DNA of 64,000 bases, taken from contig JAQUYF010000003.1 of the NCBI GenBank assembly GCA_028691975.1, positions 1-64,000 on the forward strand. Reading direction: 5' to 3'. Under the pieces are notes generated by a model. It was not told the origin of the DNA. It searched no databases and worked only from the letters and a program-made list of their open reading frames with translations. Below are positions 36,337-45,600 of the stretch, in pieces. Source of the DNA: Bacteroidales bacterium. Lineage in GTDB: Bacteria; Bacteroidota; Bacteroidia; Bacteroidales; UBA932. Both the position numbers and the translations under genes were made by a program. The number at the start of each line of letters is the position of its first letter. Position 1 is the first letter of the stretch.

Positions 36337-37158
36337 ATGGAAGCAATCTGCAAAATATGTCCGCGGCATTGTAACTTGTCCGAAGGACAGCCCGGTGCAT
36401 GTCTCGGAAGGGTATGCAAAGATGGGGTAGTGGTCTGCAAAAATTACGGACATCTAACCGCCATAGCTTTGGACCCGATAGAAAAGAAGCCCTTGATGCA
36501 TTTCCATCCGGGAAGTAAGATCCTTTCCGTGGGGAGCTACGGCTGTAATATGCATTGCCCTTTCTGTCAGAATTACGATATTTCCACGACAGATAAGGTC
36601 GAGACTTGGATGGTCTCTCCCAAAATGCTGGCAAAAAAGGCGCAGGAACTGACTGCAGAAGGCAATATAGGTGTAGCCTATACTTACAATGAACCTTTTA
36701 TAAGTTACGAATACGTAATGGATTGTGCTGCAGAGGTTCACAAATTGCAGCTGCAAAATGTCGTAGTCACCAACGGAATGATTTGCGATGAGCCTTTGCA
36801 ACAGATTTTACCTCTGATTGATGCGATGAATATCGATTTGAAGGCTTTTACCGACAAGTTTTACAAGATGGCAGGCGGTGACCTTGCAACCGTTAAAAAC
36901 ACAATTGCGGTTGCATCCGAGGTGTGTCATGTCGAAGTTACAACCCTGATTATTCCTGATTTGAACGACTCCGTCCAAGAGATGGAAGAGATATCACAGT
37001 GGATTGCTTCCATAAATGAAAATATACCATTTCACGTAAGTAGATTCTTCCCGTGTTACAAGATGGCAGACAGCAAACCTACTCCTGTAAAGATGGTCTA
37101 TGATTTAGCAGATATAGCACGTAAATATCTCAAACACGTCTATACCGGCAATTGTTAA
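36337..37158 (+). CDS. amrS: AmmeMemoRadiSam system radical SAM enzyme
   Basis: A 273-residue radical SAM protein. The cluster motif is GCNMHCPFCQN (CxxxCxxC). An N-terminal KICPRHCNLSEGQPGACLGR matches the PflA-like subgroup of this system. YTYNEPFISYEYVMD and TNGMICDEPL follow the family order. It begins one base after the MEMO/AMMECR1 stop. The product probably acts on the same target as its partner. Confidence 0.92.
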   Translation: MEAICKICPRHCNLSEGQPGACLGRVCKDGVVVCKNYGHLTAIALDPIEKKPLMHFHPGSKILSVGSYGCNMHCPFCQNYDISTTDKVETWMVSPKMLAKKAQELTAEGNIGVAYTYNEPFISYEYVMDCAAEVHKLQLQNVVVTNGMICDEPLQQILPLIDAMNIDLKAFTDKFYKMAGGDLATVKNTIAVASEVCHVEVTTLIIPDLNDSVQEMEEISQWIASINENIPFHVSRFFPCYKMADSKPTPVKMVYDLADIARKYLKHVYTGNC

Positions 37159-37173
37159 ACAGATATAAACTAA

Positions 37174-38226
37174 ATGATAATGATGAAACGCTTTCTTCTG
37201 TGCGGTGTAATGGCCGTTACTTTTTCCATTTCCGCATTGGCGGGAAAGCCGCATATAGCAGTAATCGCAACCGGAGGCACGATTGCAGGGACGGCAACAA
37301 GCTCTACAATGGCAGGATATACTCCGGCTCAACTTACTGTCGAATCGATCCTCACTTCCGCCCCGCAAGTACGTGAACTTGCAGATATTACCCCAATACA
37401 ACTATGCAATATGGCAAGTCAGGCGATGAACAACGAGACTTGGCTTCGGCTTGCGCGTACAATTGATTCTCTGTTTGCAACGGGAAGTTATGATGGAGTG
37501 GTTGTTACACATGGAACTGATACAATGGAAGAGACAGCCTACTTCCTTCATCTTACAATTAAATACCCCAATCCGGTAGTGATTACGGGGGCGATGCGTC
37601 CCGCAACCGGATTGAGTGCTGACGGGCCTGTTAATCTTTTCAACTCAGTTGCCCTGGCCTCAAGTCCGTCTGCACGACACAAGGGTGTAATGATTGTAAT
37701 GAATGATTATATTTTGTCGGCAGATGATGTCATAAAAAGCAATTCCGTTAATACCAATGCCTTTGAATCACCTAATTACGGAGCATTAGGGGTGATGCGT
37801 GGAGGTGTGCCCGAGTTCTTCAGGGAGCCGCTTCTTTGCCATACTGAAAATACTGATTTCTCGATATCTCAAATTGCAGAACTTCCTGTTGTCGATATTG
37901 TTTATTCTTATGCTAATGCAGATGCAACTGCGTTTAATGCGCTTGTTGAGCATGGAGCCAAGGGTATTGTCATTGCCGGGGTCGGCCACGGCAATTATAC
38001 ACCGTCAATTGGTGTGGCTGCCCGAAATGCTGTAAAGCAGGGGGTAGCCGTGGTGCGTTCAACGCGAATAATCGAGGGCGGGGTCTCTTTCGAATTAGAG
38101 GAGCCTTTTGAAGGTCAGATTTCGGCATTCTACAAGTCGCCGCAAAAAGCCCGCATCCTGTTGATGCTTGCTCTTACCCGAACTACGTCTCCTGCCGAGA
38201 TTCAGGAGATTTTCCTGAAGTATTAG
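37174..38226 (+). CDS. ansB: L-asparaginase, type II (secreted)
   Basis: Hydrolyses asparagine to aspartate in the periplasm. The signal peptide covers about residues 1-23 (ending SALAGKP). Catalytic threonines are in IATGGTIAG and VVTHGTDTMEETAYFL, and a conserved DGPVNLF segment follows. The 350-residue length fits periplasmic AnsB. The start could be ATG 37174 or 37183 (MKRFLL). It is 15 bases downstream of the radical SAM gene. Confidence 0.93.
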   Translation: MIMMKRFLLCGVMAVTFSISALAGKPHIAVIATGGTIAGTATSSTMAGYTPAQLTVESILTSAPQVRELADITPIQLCNMASQAMNNETWLRLARTIDSLFATGSYDGVVVTHGTDTMEETAYFLHLTIKYPNPVVITGAMRPATGLSADGPVNLFNSVALASSPSARHKGVMIVMNDYILSADDVIKSNSVNTNAFESPNYGALGVMRGGVPEFFREPLLCHTENTDFSISQIAELPVVDIVYSYANADATAFNALVEHGAKGIVIAGVGHGNYTPSIGVAARNAVKQGVAVVRSTRIIEGGVSFELEEPFEGQISAFYKSPQKARILLMLALTRTTSPAEIQEIFLKY

Positions 38227-38269
38227 CTTGGTATAATTCATTATTCTTGCAATTTCAGCGAATAACCGA

Positions 38270-38277
38270 TAACTTTG
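38270..38277 (+). promoter_or_regulatory. -7 promoter box of the DUF5009 gene
   Basis: TAACTTTG, overlapping a possible TTG start at 38275, which excludes it and supports ATG 38299. Confidence 0.6.
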
Positions 38278-38298
38278 GCACCTGCAAAACGAATTAAC

Positions 38299-39522
38299 AT
38301 GATTGCTTTAGATTATTCCAAGCGTAATCCCGCTATTGATATTTTACGTGCCTTGACAATGGTCCTGATGGTGTTTGTCAACGATTTTTGGACTGTTAAG
38401 GGCGTTCCTTCATGGATGGCTCATGCGGCTTATGACCAGGACATGCTCGGTCTCTCGGATATTGTATTCCCATGCTTTTTATTTGCTGTGGGGATGTCTA
38501 TTCCTTATGCTCTTGAAAATGCCTTTGCAAAGGGGCGCAGTGGCGTTCAGATTGTCGGACATATCTTGAAGCGGACATTGGCTCTGCTGATTATGGGAGT
38601 CTATCTGGTGAACACTGAAGGTGGAGTATCAAAAGAGTTGGGCATGAGTTCAAGCATATACAAGATCCTGCTTATAGCCTCATTTTTCCTGATATGGAAT
38701 GTTTATCCTAAGAGTGAAAAGCCTTCCCGCAAGCGTCTCTACATCATTTTGCAGATAGTAGGAGTCCTGCTTTTAATCTATCTTGGTGTTATCTTCAGGG
38801 ACGGTCAGGGCAACTTTTTGAGGCCCAAATGGTGGGGAATTCTCGGTTTGATAGGATGGACCTATCTGGTATGTGCATTTGTCTATTTCTTTACAAGGGA
38901 CAAGTTGAAATATCTTGTACCTGTATGGGCTATCTTCTTAATTTGGAGTATGTTGCGCTGTAACTTAAAATCGACTGGCGTGCCGTTGCTCAATTTGCCG
39001 CAAGGCAATGCTCTTGACGCCTTCGTGGGAATCCTGCATATTGACGGTGCTTCCTGCGCGCTGACGATGGGGGGAGCGTTACTCTCTGTCATCGATATGA
39101 GATGCAGAAGGCTGACAAACAGGAAGAGAGTTGTGACAGCTTTGGCACTGGTTGCCGCTCTTATTTTGCTTGGTTTGGCAACTAACCGTTTCTGGATTAT
39201 CTCCAAGTTGCAATCTACCGTACCTTGGGCTCTATTCTGCTCCGCTATTTCGACAGGTGTCTATTTTCTTTTGGTCTGGGCGACCGAAAATGGAAAGGAG
39301 AAATGGTTCGATATTGTACGACCTGCCGGTACGGCTACCTTAACTTGCTATATGGTGCCGCATATCCTGTATGCCATTCTGATTCTTACAGGCATAGGGA
39401 CCATGCGGCCTGCCTGGTGCGCAAGTGGCCTCCCTGGTCTGCTGACCTGCCTGATCTTCTCACTGGCGTGTGTGGGCTTTACATGGTGCCTTGGTAAGCT
39501 GCATATTAAACTGAAGGTATAG
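38299..39522 (+). CDS. DUF5009 / heparan-alpha-glucosaminide acetyltransferase-like membrane protein
   Basis: A polytopic membrane protein of 407 residues, with about ten hydrophobic helices. The N-terminus YSKRNPAIDILRALTMVLMV is the conserved start of the HGSNAT/DUF5009 acyltransferase family, and GLSDIVFPCFLFAVGMSI follows. It could acetylate a sugar on the outer face of the membrane, using acetyl-CoA inside. It starts at the ATG after the promoter box and abuts the next transporter gene with no gap. Confidence 0.8.
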   Translation: MIALDYSKRNPAIDILRALTMVLMVFVNDFWTVKGVPSWMAHAAYDQDMLGLSDIVFPCFLFAVGMSIPYALENAFAKGRSGVQIVGHILKRTLALLIMGVYLVNTEGGVSKELGMSSSIYKILLIASFFLIWNVYPKSEKPSRKRLYIILQIVGVLLLIYLGVIFRDGQGNFLRPKWWGILGLIGWTYLVCAFVYFFTRDKLKYLVPVWAIFLIWSMLRCNLKSTGVPLLNLPQGNALDAFVGILHIDGASCALTMGGALLSVIDMRCRRLTNRKRVVTALALVAALILLGLATNRFWIISKLQSTVPWALFCSAISTGVYFLLVWATENGKEKWFDIVRPAGTATLTCYMVPHILYAILILTGIGTMRPAWCASGLPGLLTCLIFSLACVGFTWCLGKLHIKLKV

Positions 39523-40428
39523 ATGTTGCGTCACAGAAGTTTAGTCTTTCCTATTGCGATTGTCTTGGGGGTGCTTTTTCACCGATACCTGGTGGTATTG
39601 AAGTTCCTGACACCGTGCTTTATCTTTTGTATCTTACTGTTGTCTTTTTCTGCTTTTCAGATTAAGAACCTGAAATTCAAAGGATTAAATATGTGGCTAC
39701 TGATCTTTCAGATAGTAGTGAGCATATCCGCTTATTACCTCTTTAGAAGACGCAGTGAGCTGTTGGCGCAGGGATTTCTTATTGGAATCATTTGCCCTGT
39801 TGCGGCTTCAGTCTCTGTTGTGGCCTGTATTTTAGGCGCAAACAGAGAGACAATCACATCTTACACGTTGATCGGTAATTTAGCGGTAGCAATAGTGGCT
39901 CCACTCTATTTTACCATCATTGGAGTCCATCCGGAATATACGTTCTGGTACTCATTTTTGATGATTTTAGCCAAATTGGCACCGATCCTGGTTCTTCCGC
40001 TCATTGTGGCCCTGCTGTTGCAGAGATTTGCCCCAAAGGTTACCAACGTGCTTGTGCGCTACAATTGGATCTCTTTTTATATTTGGGCAGTCACCCTTAC
40101 GATAGTAATAGGACAGACAATTGATTATATTTTCAACTCAAGCAGGGATCAAACTGTTACCATCCTGGTGCTTGCAGCAGCCTCTATGATAACGTGCTTT
40201 ATCCAATTTGCCGTAGGAAGATGGATAGGTAAAAAATATGGAGACACAGTGTCGGGAGGTCAGGGCCTTGCTCAGAAAAATGCAGCGATGGGGGTATGGA
40301 TGGCGACAATATACCTCAACCCGCTGGCCTCGGTATTTCCGGCCTGTTACTCAGTGTGGCAGAATGTCTTTAACAGCTGGCAGATCTATCGTCACGACAA
40401 GAAAGAAAGAGAGAAAAAGAAATTGTAA
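39523..40428 (+). CDS. Bile acid:sodium symporter-like (BASS) transporter
   Basis: About nine hydrophobic helices over 301 residues. The features typical of the BASS fold are GIICPVAASVSVVACILGANRE, followed by a helix with ASSVAI-like NLAVAIVAPLYF, and GLAQKNAAMGVWMA (Gln-Lys-Asn turn) near the C-terminus. The substrate is probably an organic anion, not necessarily a bile acid. It starts at the first base after the DUF5009 stop. Confidence 0.78.
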   Translation: MLRHRSLVFPIAIVLGVLFHRYLVVLKFLTPCFIFCILLLSFSAFQIKNLKFKGLNMWLLIFQIVVSISAYYLFRRRSELLAQGFLIGIICPVAASVSVVACILGANRETITSYTLIGNLAVAIVAPLYFTIIGVHPEYTFWYSFLMILAKLAPILVLPLIVALLLQRFAPKVTNVLVRYNWISFYIWAVTLTIVIGQTIDYIFNSSRDQTVTILVLAAASMITCFIQFAVGRWIGKKYGDTVSGGQGLAQKNAAMGVWMATIYLNPLASVFPACYSVWQNVFNSWQIYRHDKKEREKKKL

Positions 40429-40432
40429 AGAG

Positions 40433-41716
40433 ATGAAACATACTTTTATGATAATAGCCTTTACCGGTTTACTTTTGACCGTTTGTACTTCTGCATTCGG
40501 ACAAAGTAAATCAGAGGTTAAGCAGTATAATTCCGCTTTAAAGAAAGGGACTGTAAAGGCTTACGACAAATTTTTAAAGAGGTACGATAAGTCGATTTAT
40601 TATCCGGCAATACTTTATAAGCGTGACTCTATTTTGTATGCTTCATGCGACCACAGTGATGTACTTAGCGTTATGCAATTTGTAGATCAGAATCCTAATT
40701 CCCCATTGCTTGAGGAGGCTGAAGAGCTTATTACAAGGCTGAATACAAGCTCTCTCTCCGTTGAGGAAGCATCGTCTGTTTTCAGCTCCTTTTTTCATGC
40801 GGCAGCTGAAGATCAGACTCCGCAACTTTTGGCTGTCGGGCGACGTCATCTGAATGTGGATTATATTACAGGCATTGCTCTTGGTGAGTCAGGAGTACCT
40901 GCATCTCATTACAGGATATATACCTTGCGTGATAATCAGGGTATTTGGCTTGTAGATACGGTTGCCGACTATGCAAAGCATTCGTTCGGGGAAGGTATGG
41001 TCTCTTCCGAGTTTGCTGATGATATAGGCTATGTTTCTGTTGTAGATCGTATATTATTGTCATTCAGCTATCTTAACCATGATGCCTATGGCCGTAAAAT
41101 TGAGTATGTCACTAATCTGCTGGATCTCGAGAGTGGACATGTGATGTCTGCCGGCTTCAATGGCAACAATATTCTTCTTGCAAAGGAAAGTAGTGCTGAT
41201 ACTGTTAACCATCAGTATCTTATTGAAGGTCAGAGTCCTGATCTGCTTTCAAGTGGAATGACAATTCCGGAAACAGCTTTTCTTCTCAATAAAATCAACA
41301 TTAACCCCGGACTGGTAATGATATCAAAGTCCAATGCCATTACTGACAAGGCCGTTGAATGGTGGTACTCTAAAAATCCCAAAGCGGAGACATCTGCGCG
41401 AAGTATCAATTTTGGAATTATTTCAACAGAGAGCAGCCTTGTGGCACAATATCTACAGGAGAGCAAGGAAAAATCCCGGACCTATAATGCTGCTTTGTTC
41501 AATATTCGCGGTAATACAGTCATTTGTGCATACAGCAAGCGCAGCAAAGAGTATCTGCTTGTATGGTGTGAACCTCAGGCTCAAGATAAAAGAACTGACA
41601 AACTGCTCAACACAATCTATTTTGAGGGTGACAATGTGCTTAATCTTTTCTATTACAAAGGCAATCAGACCTTCAAAATCCGTATTAATCTTGCCAATAA
41701 ATCTGTGCGGCGATAA
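40433..41716 (+). CDS. Secreted protein of unknown function
   Basis: A 427-residue exported protein with signal peptide MKHTFMIIAFTGLLL and cleavage after TSAFGQ. The N-terminal part (about residues 24-110) is helical with repeated KAYDKFLKRYD and Asn-Pro-rich turns that resemble TPR-like helical hairpins; the rest is beta-rich without an identifiable domain. No catalytic motif was seen. The frame is open upstream to 40238 inside the transporter gene, but the signal peptide sets the start at 40433, four bases after the transporter stop. Confidence 0.7.
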   Translation: MKHTFMIIAFTGLLLTVCTSAFGQSKSEVKQYNSALKKGTVKAYDKFLKRYDKSIYYPAILYKRDSILYASCDHSDVLSVMQFVDQNPNSPLLEEAEELITRLNTSSLSVEEASSVFSSFFHAAAEDQTPQLLAVGRRHLNVDYITGIALGESGVPASHYRIYTLRDNQGIWLVDTVADYAKHSFGEGMVSSEFADDIGYVSVVDRILLSFSYLNHDAYGRKIEYVTNLLDLESGHVMSAGFNGNNILLAKESSADTVNHQYLIEGQSPDLLSSGMTIPETAFLLNKININPGLVMISKSNAITDKAVEWWYSKNPKAETSARSINFGIISTESSLVAQYLQESKEKSRTYNAALFNIRGNTVICAYSKRSKEYLLVWCEPQAQDKRTDKLLNTIYFEGDNVLNLFYYKGNQTFKIRINLANKSVRR

Positions 41717-41729
41717 GCTCCGACTGAAA

Positions 41730-42545
41730 CTAAGAATACATTAGTCCGACTATCCAAAGGATCAGCCTGTTCGGCAGAATCCTTCCGAGCAGACCAAACA
41801 ACTTGTAGGTAAAGCCTGGAATGACCATGGTCGCCATCCTGCGACGGGAAAGTTGCCTTGTTATGGCTTTAGCAATTGCATCGGGCGACATTCCATTCTG
41901 CTCGTCATGCTCCATCTTCTTGAGGGAAGCGGTACATTTGTCATAGTAGGCTGAGTTGGTGTCCATGGCAGCAGCAGTATATTTGCGGTTTGCCGTAAAT
42001 CCTGTTTTTGTATCGCCCGGAAGCACTGCACAACAATCAATTCCGAATGGACGAAGCTCAATCTTCATTACTTTGGTGGTCTGCAGCAAGGCAGCTTTTA
42101 CTGCTGAATAGAAGCCTTGATAAGGAATCGGGATAATGCCGGCTACTGAAGAGAGCGTCACAATCTTTCCGGCACCTTGCTTTCGCATTACAGGTATGAC
42201 AGCCTCAATGGTCTTCATTGCTCCGAAGTAGTTTGTCTCAAACTGGTAGCGAATTTCCTCTACTGAGGTATCCTCTATTGAACCTCCTATGCCGTTTCCG
42301 GCATTGCAGACAAGTGCATATATCCGCTGATTGTCGCGAACTATGGTCTCAACAACCGATTTGATCTCTTCCTCTTTGTTTACATCCATTTTTATGGAAA
42401 TAACCCTGCCTCCGGAAATATCTTCGGTTATGCTGCCATTTCCACTGCGTGAAGCAGAATAAACGACGTAACCGGCCTTCATCAGCATATTGCAGGTAGC
42501 CAAGCCTATACCGGAACTGCCCCCTGTAACGAGAACTGTGCGCAT
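41730..42545 (-). CDS. Short-chain dehydrogenase, candidate 3-ketosphinganine reductase
   Basis: A 271-residue SDR. The NAD(P) loop is TGGSSGIG (residues 6-13), the NAG motif is CNAGNGIGG, the Ser of the triad is in SSVAGIIP, and the YxxxK is in YSAVKAALL. A C-terminal hydrophobic segment suggests membrane contact. It begins 10 bases after serine palmitoyltransferase, whose product, 3-ketosphinganine, is the natural substrate of an SDR. That pairing supports reduction to sphinganine, but no sequence signature proves it. The frame upstream to 42590 overlaps the spt gene and is not coding. Confidence 0.8.
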   Translation of the reverse strand: MRTVLVTGGSSGIGLATCNMLMKAGYVVYSASRSGNGSITEDISGGRVISIKMDVNKEEEIKSVVETIVRDNQRIYALVCNAGNGIGGSIEDTSVEEIRYQFETNYFGAMKTIEAVIPVMRKQGAGKIVTLSSVAGIIPIPYQGFYSAVKAALLQTTKVMKIELRPFGIDCCAVLPGDTKTGFTANRKYTAAAMDTNSAYYDKCTASLKKMEHDEQNGMSPDAIAKAITRQLSRRRMATMVIPGFTYKLFGLLGRILPNRLILWIVGLMYS

Positions 42546-42555
42546 GATATATTTA

Positions 42556-43740
42556 TTAGAGGACACCGTCAGCCTTGAATACTTTCTCAATGGCAGTCAT
42601 AGCTCTGTCCAGCTGCTCTTTGGTGTGAGTTGCCATGAGTGAAAACCTTATCAGGCATGCATCAGGTGGTACTGCAGGAGCGATCACAGGGTTGACAAAT
42701 ACACCTTCGTTAAACAGATCGGTAGTAACCTTGAATGTCTTTTCTACATCTCTGATGAATAGAGGGATGATAGGCGTGCTCGTATTACCGATTTCGCACC
42801 CCATCTTTCTGAAGCCGTCTAAAGCATAATTTGTAAGATCCCAAAGATGCTTAATTCTTTCAGGCTCATTCTGCATAATATCAAGAGCGGCATTTGCAGC
42901 GCCTATGGCAGCAGGAGTAGCACTTGCGCTGAATATGAACGAGCGGGCTGTGTGGCGAATATAATTAGCTGTTATTGAATCTGTTGCGATGAATCCTCCC
43001 AAAGATGCGAATGATTTACTGAAAGTTCCCATGACAAGGTCAATCTTATCGTTAAGACCTAACGACTTGCAAAGACCCTCTCCGTGCTCTCCAAAGACTC
43101 CCATGCTGTGAGCTTCATCGACCATAATGGCAGCTTTGTACTTCTCGGCAAGAGCGACAATGTCATTTAACTTGGCAACGTCTCCTTCCATACTGAATAC
43201 GCCGTCTACTACAATAAGTTTGATTCTCTCACGAGGGCAGCGTCTAAGCACCTTTTCAAGAGAGTCCATATCATTGTGCTTAAATTTGAAAGGCTTGGCG
43301 TATGAGAGCCTCCTTCCTTCGATGATTGAAGCGTGCACCAACTCGTCGTAAATAATATAATCGTTACGACTTAAAAGGCAAGAGATTACACCTAAGTTTA
43401 CTTGAAAGCCGGTAGAGAAGACGATAGCCTCATCTTTGCCTACAAATTTAGCGATTCTCTTTTCCAGATCTTCGTGAATCTGGAGAGTTCCGTTGAGAAA
43501 ACGGGATCCGGCACATCCTGTGCCGTATTTGCGGGTAGCGTCTATAGCTGCCTCTATAACCTGTTTGTTGTCGGTAAGTCCAAGATAGCTGTTTGATCCG
43601 AACATCAGGATCTTCTTGCCATTAATGATAACTTCACTGCTCTGCTCACTTGAAACGGCCCTGAAATAGGGATATACTCCCGCATCTTTCATTTCTTGCG
43701 GGTAAGTGAACTCAGATAATTTTTTCTGTAATAATTTCAT
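42556..43740 (-). CDS. spt: Serine palmitoyltransferase (alpha-oxoamine synthase)
   Basis: A PLP enzyme of 394 residues condensing serine with palmitoyl-CoA to 3-ketosphinganine. The glycine-rich FGSNSYLGLT, RYGTGCAGSRFLNG, the HASIIEGRRLS loop, VVDGVFSMEGD, VDEAHSMGVFG and the PLP lysine in TFSKSFASLGG are all present. The family also includes KBL and BioF; the absence of bio genes, the Bacteroidota origin and the SDR downstream favour SPT. Bacteroidota use the products for sphingolipids. Its promoter is in the last codons of the IS transposase immediately upstream. Confidence 0.88.
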   Translation of the reverse strand: MKLLQKKLSEFTYPQEMKDAGVYPYFRAVSSEQSSEVIINGKKILMFGSNSYLGLTDNKQVIEAAIDATRKYGTGCAGSRFLNGTLQIHEDLEKRIAKFVGKDEAIVFSTGFQVNLGVISCLLSRNDYIIYDELVHASIIEGRRLSYAKPFKFKHNDMDSLEKVLRRCPRERIKLIVVDGVFSMEGDVAKLNDIVALAEKYKAAIMVDEAHSMGVFGEHGEGLCKSLGLNDKIDLVMGTFSKSFASLGGFIATDSITANYIRHTARSFIFSASATPAAIGAANAALDIMQNEPERIKHLWDLTNYALDGFRKMGCEIGNTSTPIIPLFIRDVEKTFKVTTDLFNEGVFVNPVIAPAVPPDACLIRFSLMATHTKEQLDRAMTAIEKVFKADGVL

Positions 43741-43745
43741 TGGTT

Positions 43746-45458
43746 TTAGTATTTCGATGCAAATATAATATTTTTCATCCTTTCGTTGGATATTATTTCG
43801 TAATCAGTTTGAAAGCCAACAACTTCGTGAAGGCAGTCAGTTAGCTCCGTACGTATGTAGGCGGGGACATATCCCTCTCCGGTAATGTTGAAAAAATATA
43901 ATTGTTGCAAGGTACCGATAATTTCCTGAAATGTGTACTTATACTCCAAAGATGCCTCCATTACGCGAAATATGGTCAACGAGAGAAAGCATACAAGGAA
44001 GTGTGCCTTTATCCGTTCTCCGCGTTGCAGAAGTGATGAAGCCTCTTTATATTCCGGTTTCAAACTGCCGAACATTTCATCTATTTTGCTTCTTCCCTTT
44101 TTTATTCTGAGAATAGATGGCACATCATCAAGCAGATTAGTCCTAACTGCCGAGAAACCGTCATATTGCATCTGCTGCTTCAACTGCCTTTGGCCTACCG
44201 ACAACACAATGGTAGCGGAGATCTCTCCGTCAGCAGAGTTGTACTGGTGTCGGACAAAGCGTCTGTTATCGTCTCTGCGTCTTGGATGGATCTGCATTGA
44301 GCCTGAGGCGATCAGTTGTCTTGCACGGTCTATCTGATCCTGTCTGAGCGCCTGAATCGCCTCTTTTTCCTTTATGGAAAATGTGTTGATCAATCTCTGT
44401 TCAATACCTCTCTTTTCGATTTTTCTCTCTTTATAGAAGATCTTTTCGTAATCGGTCGAGTAGTTTAAGTTTCTCAAATCATATACTTCACCTGAGCCGG
44501 CGAGCGACCATCCTGTCGGATCACAGGCCCAGTCTCTCAGACGTATGCCGAGTGTTTTGATTGACTGGTTTGTAATAAAATATGCAGGGCTATCTTCATT
44601 TCCCTTAAAGTTTCTTGGCGAAAATAGTGACTCGTCAGTGCAGACTACAAATTTGGACTCAGCCAAGTTCTCCGAGATCTTTTTTTCAATGGATTTTATG
44701 GTTGATCTTCCCTTGGACTCTCGTTGACTGATCGTAAATCCCATTGGCAGAGAGTTGTTGTCCACATAAAGCCCGATTTGCGACACGGGCCCCGTACTGC
44801 CCTCTTTTATTGCCTTTCTACGCTTGTATTTATCGCTCAGCTCAAGTTTGAGGTAGAAGTTAGAGCTACTGTAAAATACTTCATCTACTTTACGCTTAAA
44901 TAATTGCTTGCTGTTTTGATAAAGTTCGGCCTGGATATTATCCATTTCTCTTGAGAGAATCGACAGGGCTCTGTTAATCTGAGATTGTGTGAAGTATGAT
45001 TGCTCGATGAATAGTCTTGAATATTCTAATGTACCTATATCGGGTGATGGTTCGAGCATTTTGCAGTAGATAAGTCGAGACAGGATCTCGCTCAAATCGA
45101 AATCCGTTTCATATCGTGTCTCAATCTCTCTGCATATTTTATCAATTCCGAGGTTATAGTATATGCGCTGGAGAAACAGATATCCTCCTCCATAGAAAAC
45201 TTTTCGGTCTTTCTTAATCTGCTTTAATGTGGAAAATTTTGCAGAAATCTCTCTCTGCTGCTTTCTCTCTTTTTCATTAAGTTCTTCAATATATTGTTTT
45301 GCCCATTCGACCGGATCCAATTCGCCGATTCTCTCTTTGATCTCATCATAACTCCCCAGTCGCTCGACTATTTTGGAAGTACTTTTCCCATTTTTGCGAA
45401 AAGACTTGATAACATATAAGGTCTTGGAATTTTTTGATTCACTTATGTAAAGTCTCAT
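43746..45458 (-). mobile_element. IS1634-family transposase (DDE, IS4-like)
   Basis: A 570-residue DDE transposase. The N-terminal segment LYVIKSFRKNGKSTSKIVERLGSYDE is typical of IS1634 transposases, with a helical region before residue 200. Further features: IGLYVDNNSLPMGFT (catalytic D), VCTDESLFS (second D) and RSKIDEMFGSLKPEYKEASSLLQR (Glu region). It has its own -7 box at 45488-45495. The stop codon is five bases from the spt start. Terminal inverted repeats could not be identified with confidence, so the ends of the element are not placed; the gene is intact. Confidence 0.82.
43760..43767 (-). promoter_or_regulatory. -7 promoter box of spt, inside the transposase 3' end
   Basis: Minus strand TATATTTG followed by C, an exact TAnnTTTGY match 20 bases before the spt ATG. 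It overlaps the codons for the last residues of the transposase. Confidence 0.68.
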
Positions 45459-45487
45459 ATTTTCTCGTATTACTACATATTACGACA

Positions 45488-45495
45488 CAAATCTA
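45488..45495 (-). promoter_or_regulatory. -7 promoter box of the transposase gene
   Basis: Minus strand TAGATTTG followed by T, 30 bases before the transposase ATG. Confidence 0.6.
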
Positions 45496-45548
45496 AGGAC
45501 ATTTTTTTGAAAAAAGGTCATAAAAATGCAATTATGGTATTTTTTTTT

Positions 45549-45556
45549 TACATTTG
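45549..45556 (+). promoter_or_regulatory. -7 promoter box of the porin gene
   Basis: TACATTTG followed by T. It lies downstream of an in-frame ATG at 45526, showing that the porin starts at ATG 45601. Confidence 0.7.
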
Positions 45557-45600
45557 TAGATAGTTATTCAGACCATAAACTAATTACTTTCTATCCTAAA

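Noticed and set aside
40238-40432. Upstream extension of the secreted unknown into the transporter gene
   Set aside because: Overlaps a well-supported transporter in another frame; the signal peptide starts at 40433.
41717-41729. Terminator between the secreted unknown and the SDR gene
   Set aside because: Only 13 bases and no stem visible.
43741-45545. Terminal inverted repeats of the IS1634 element
   Set aside because: Candidate ends share only A/T-rich runs, not enough to define repeats or a target duplication.
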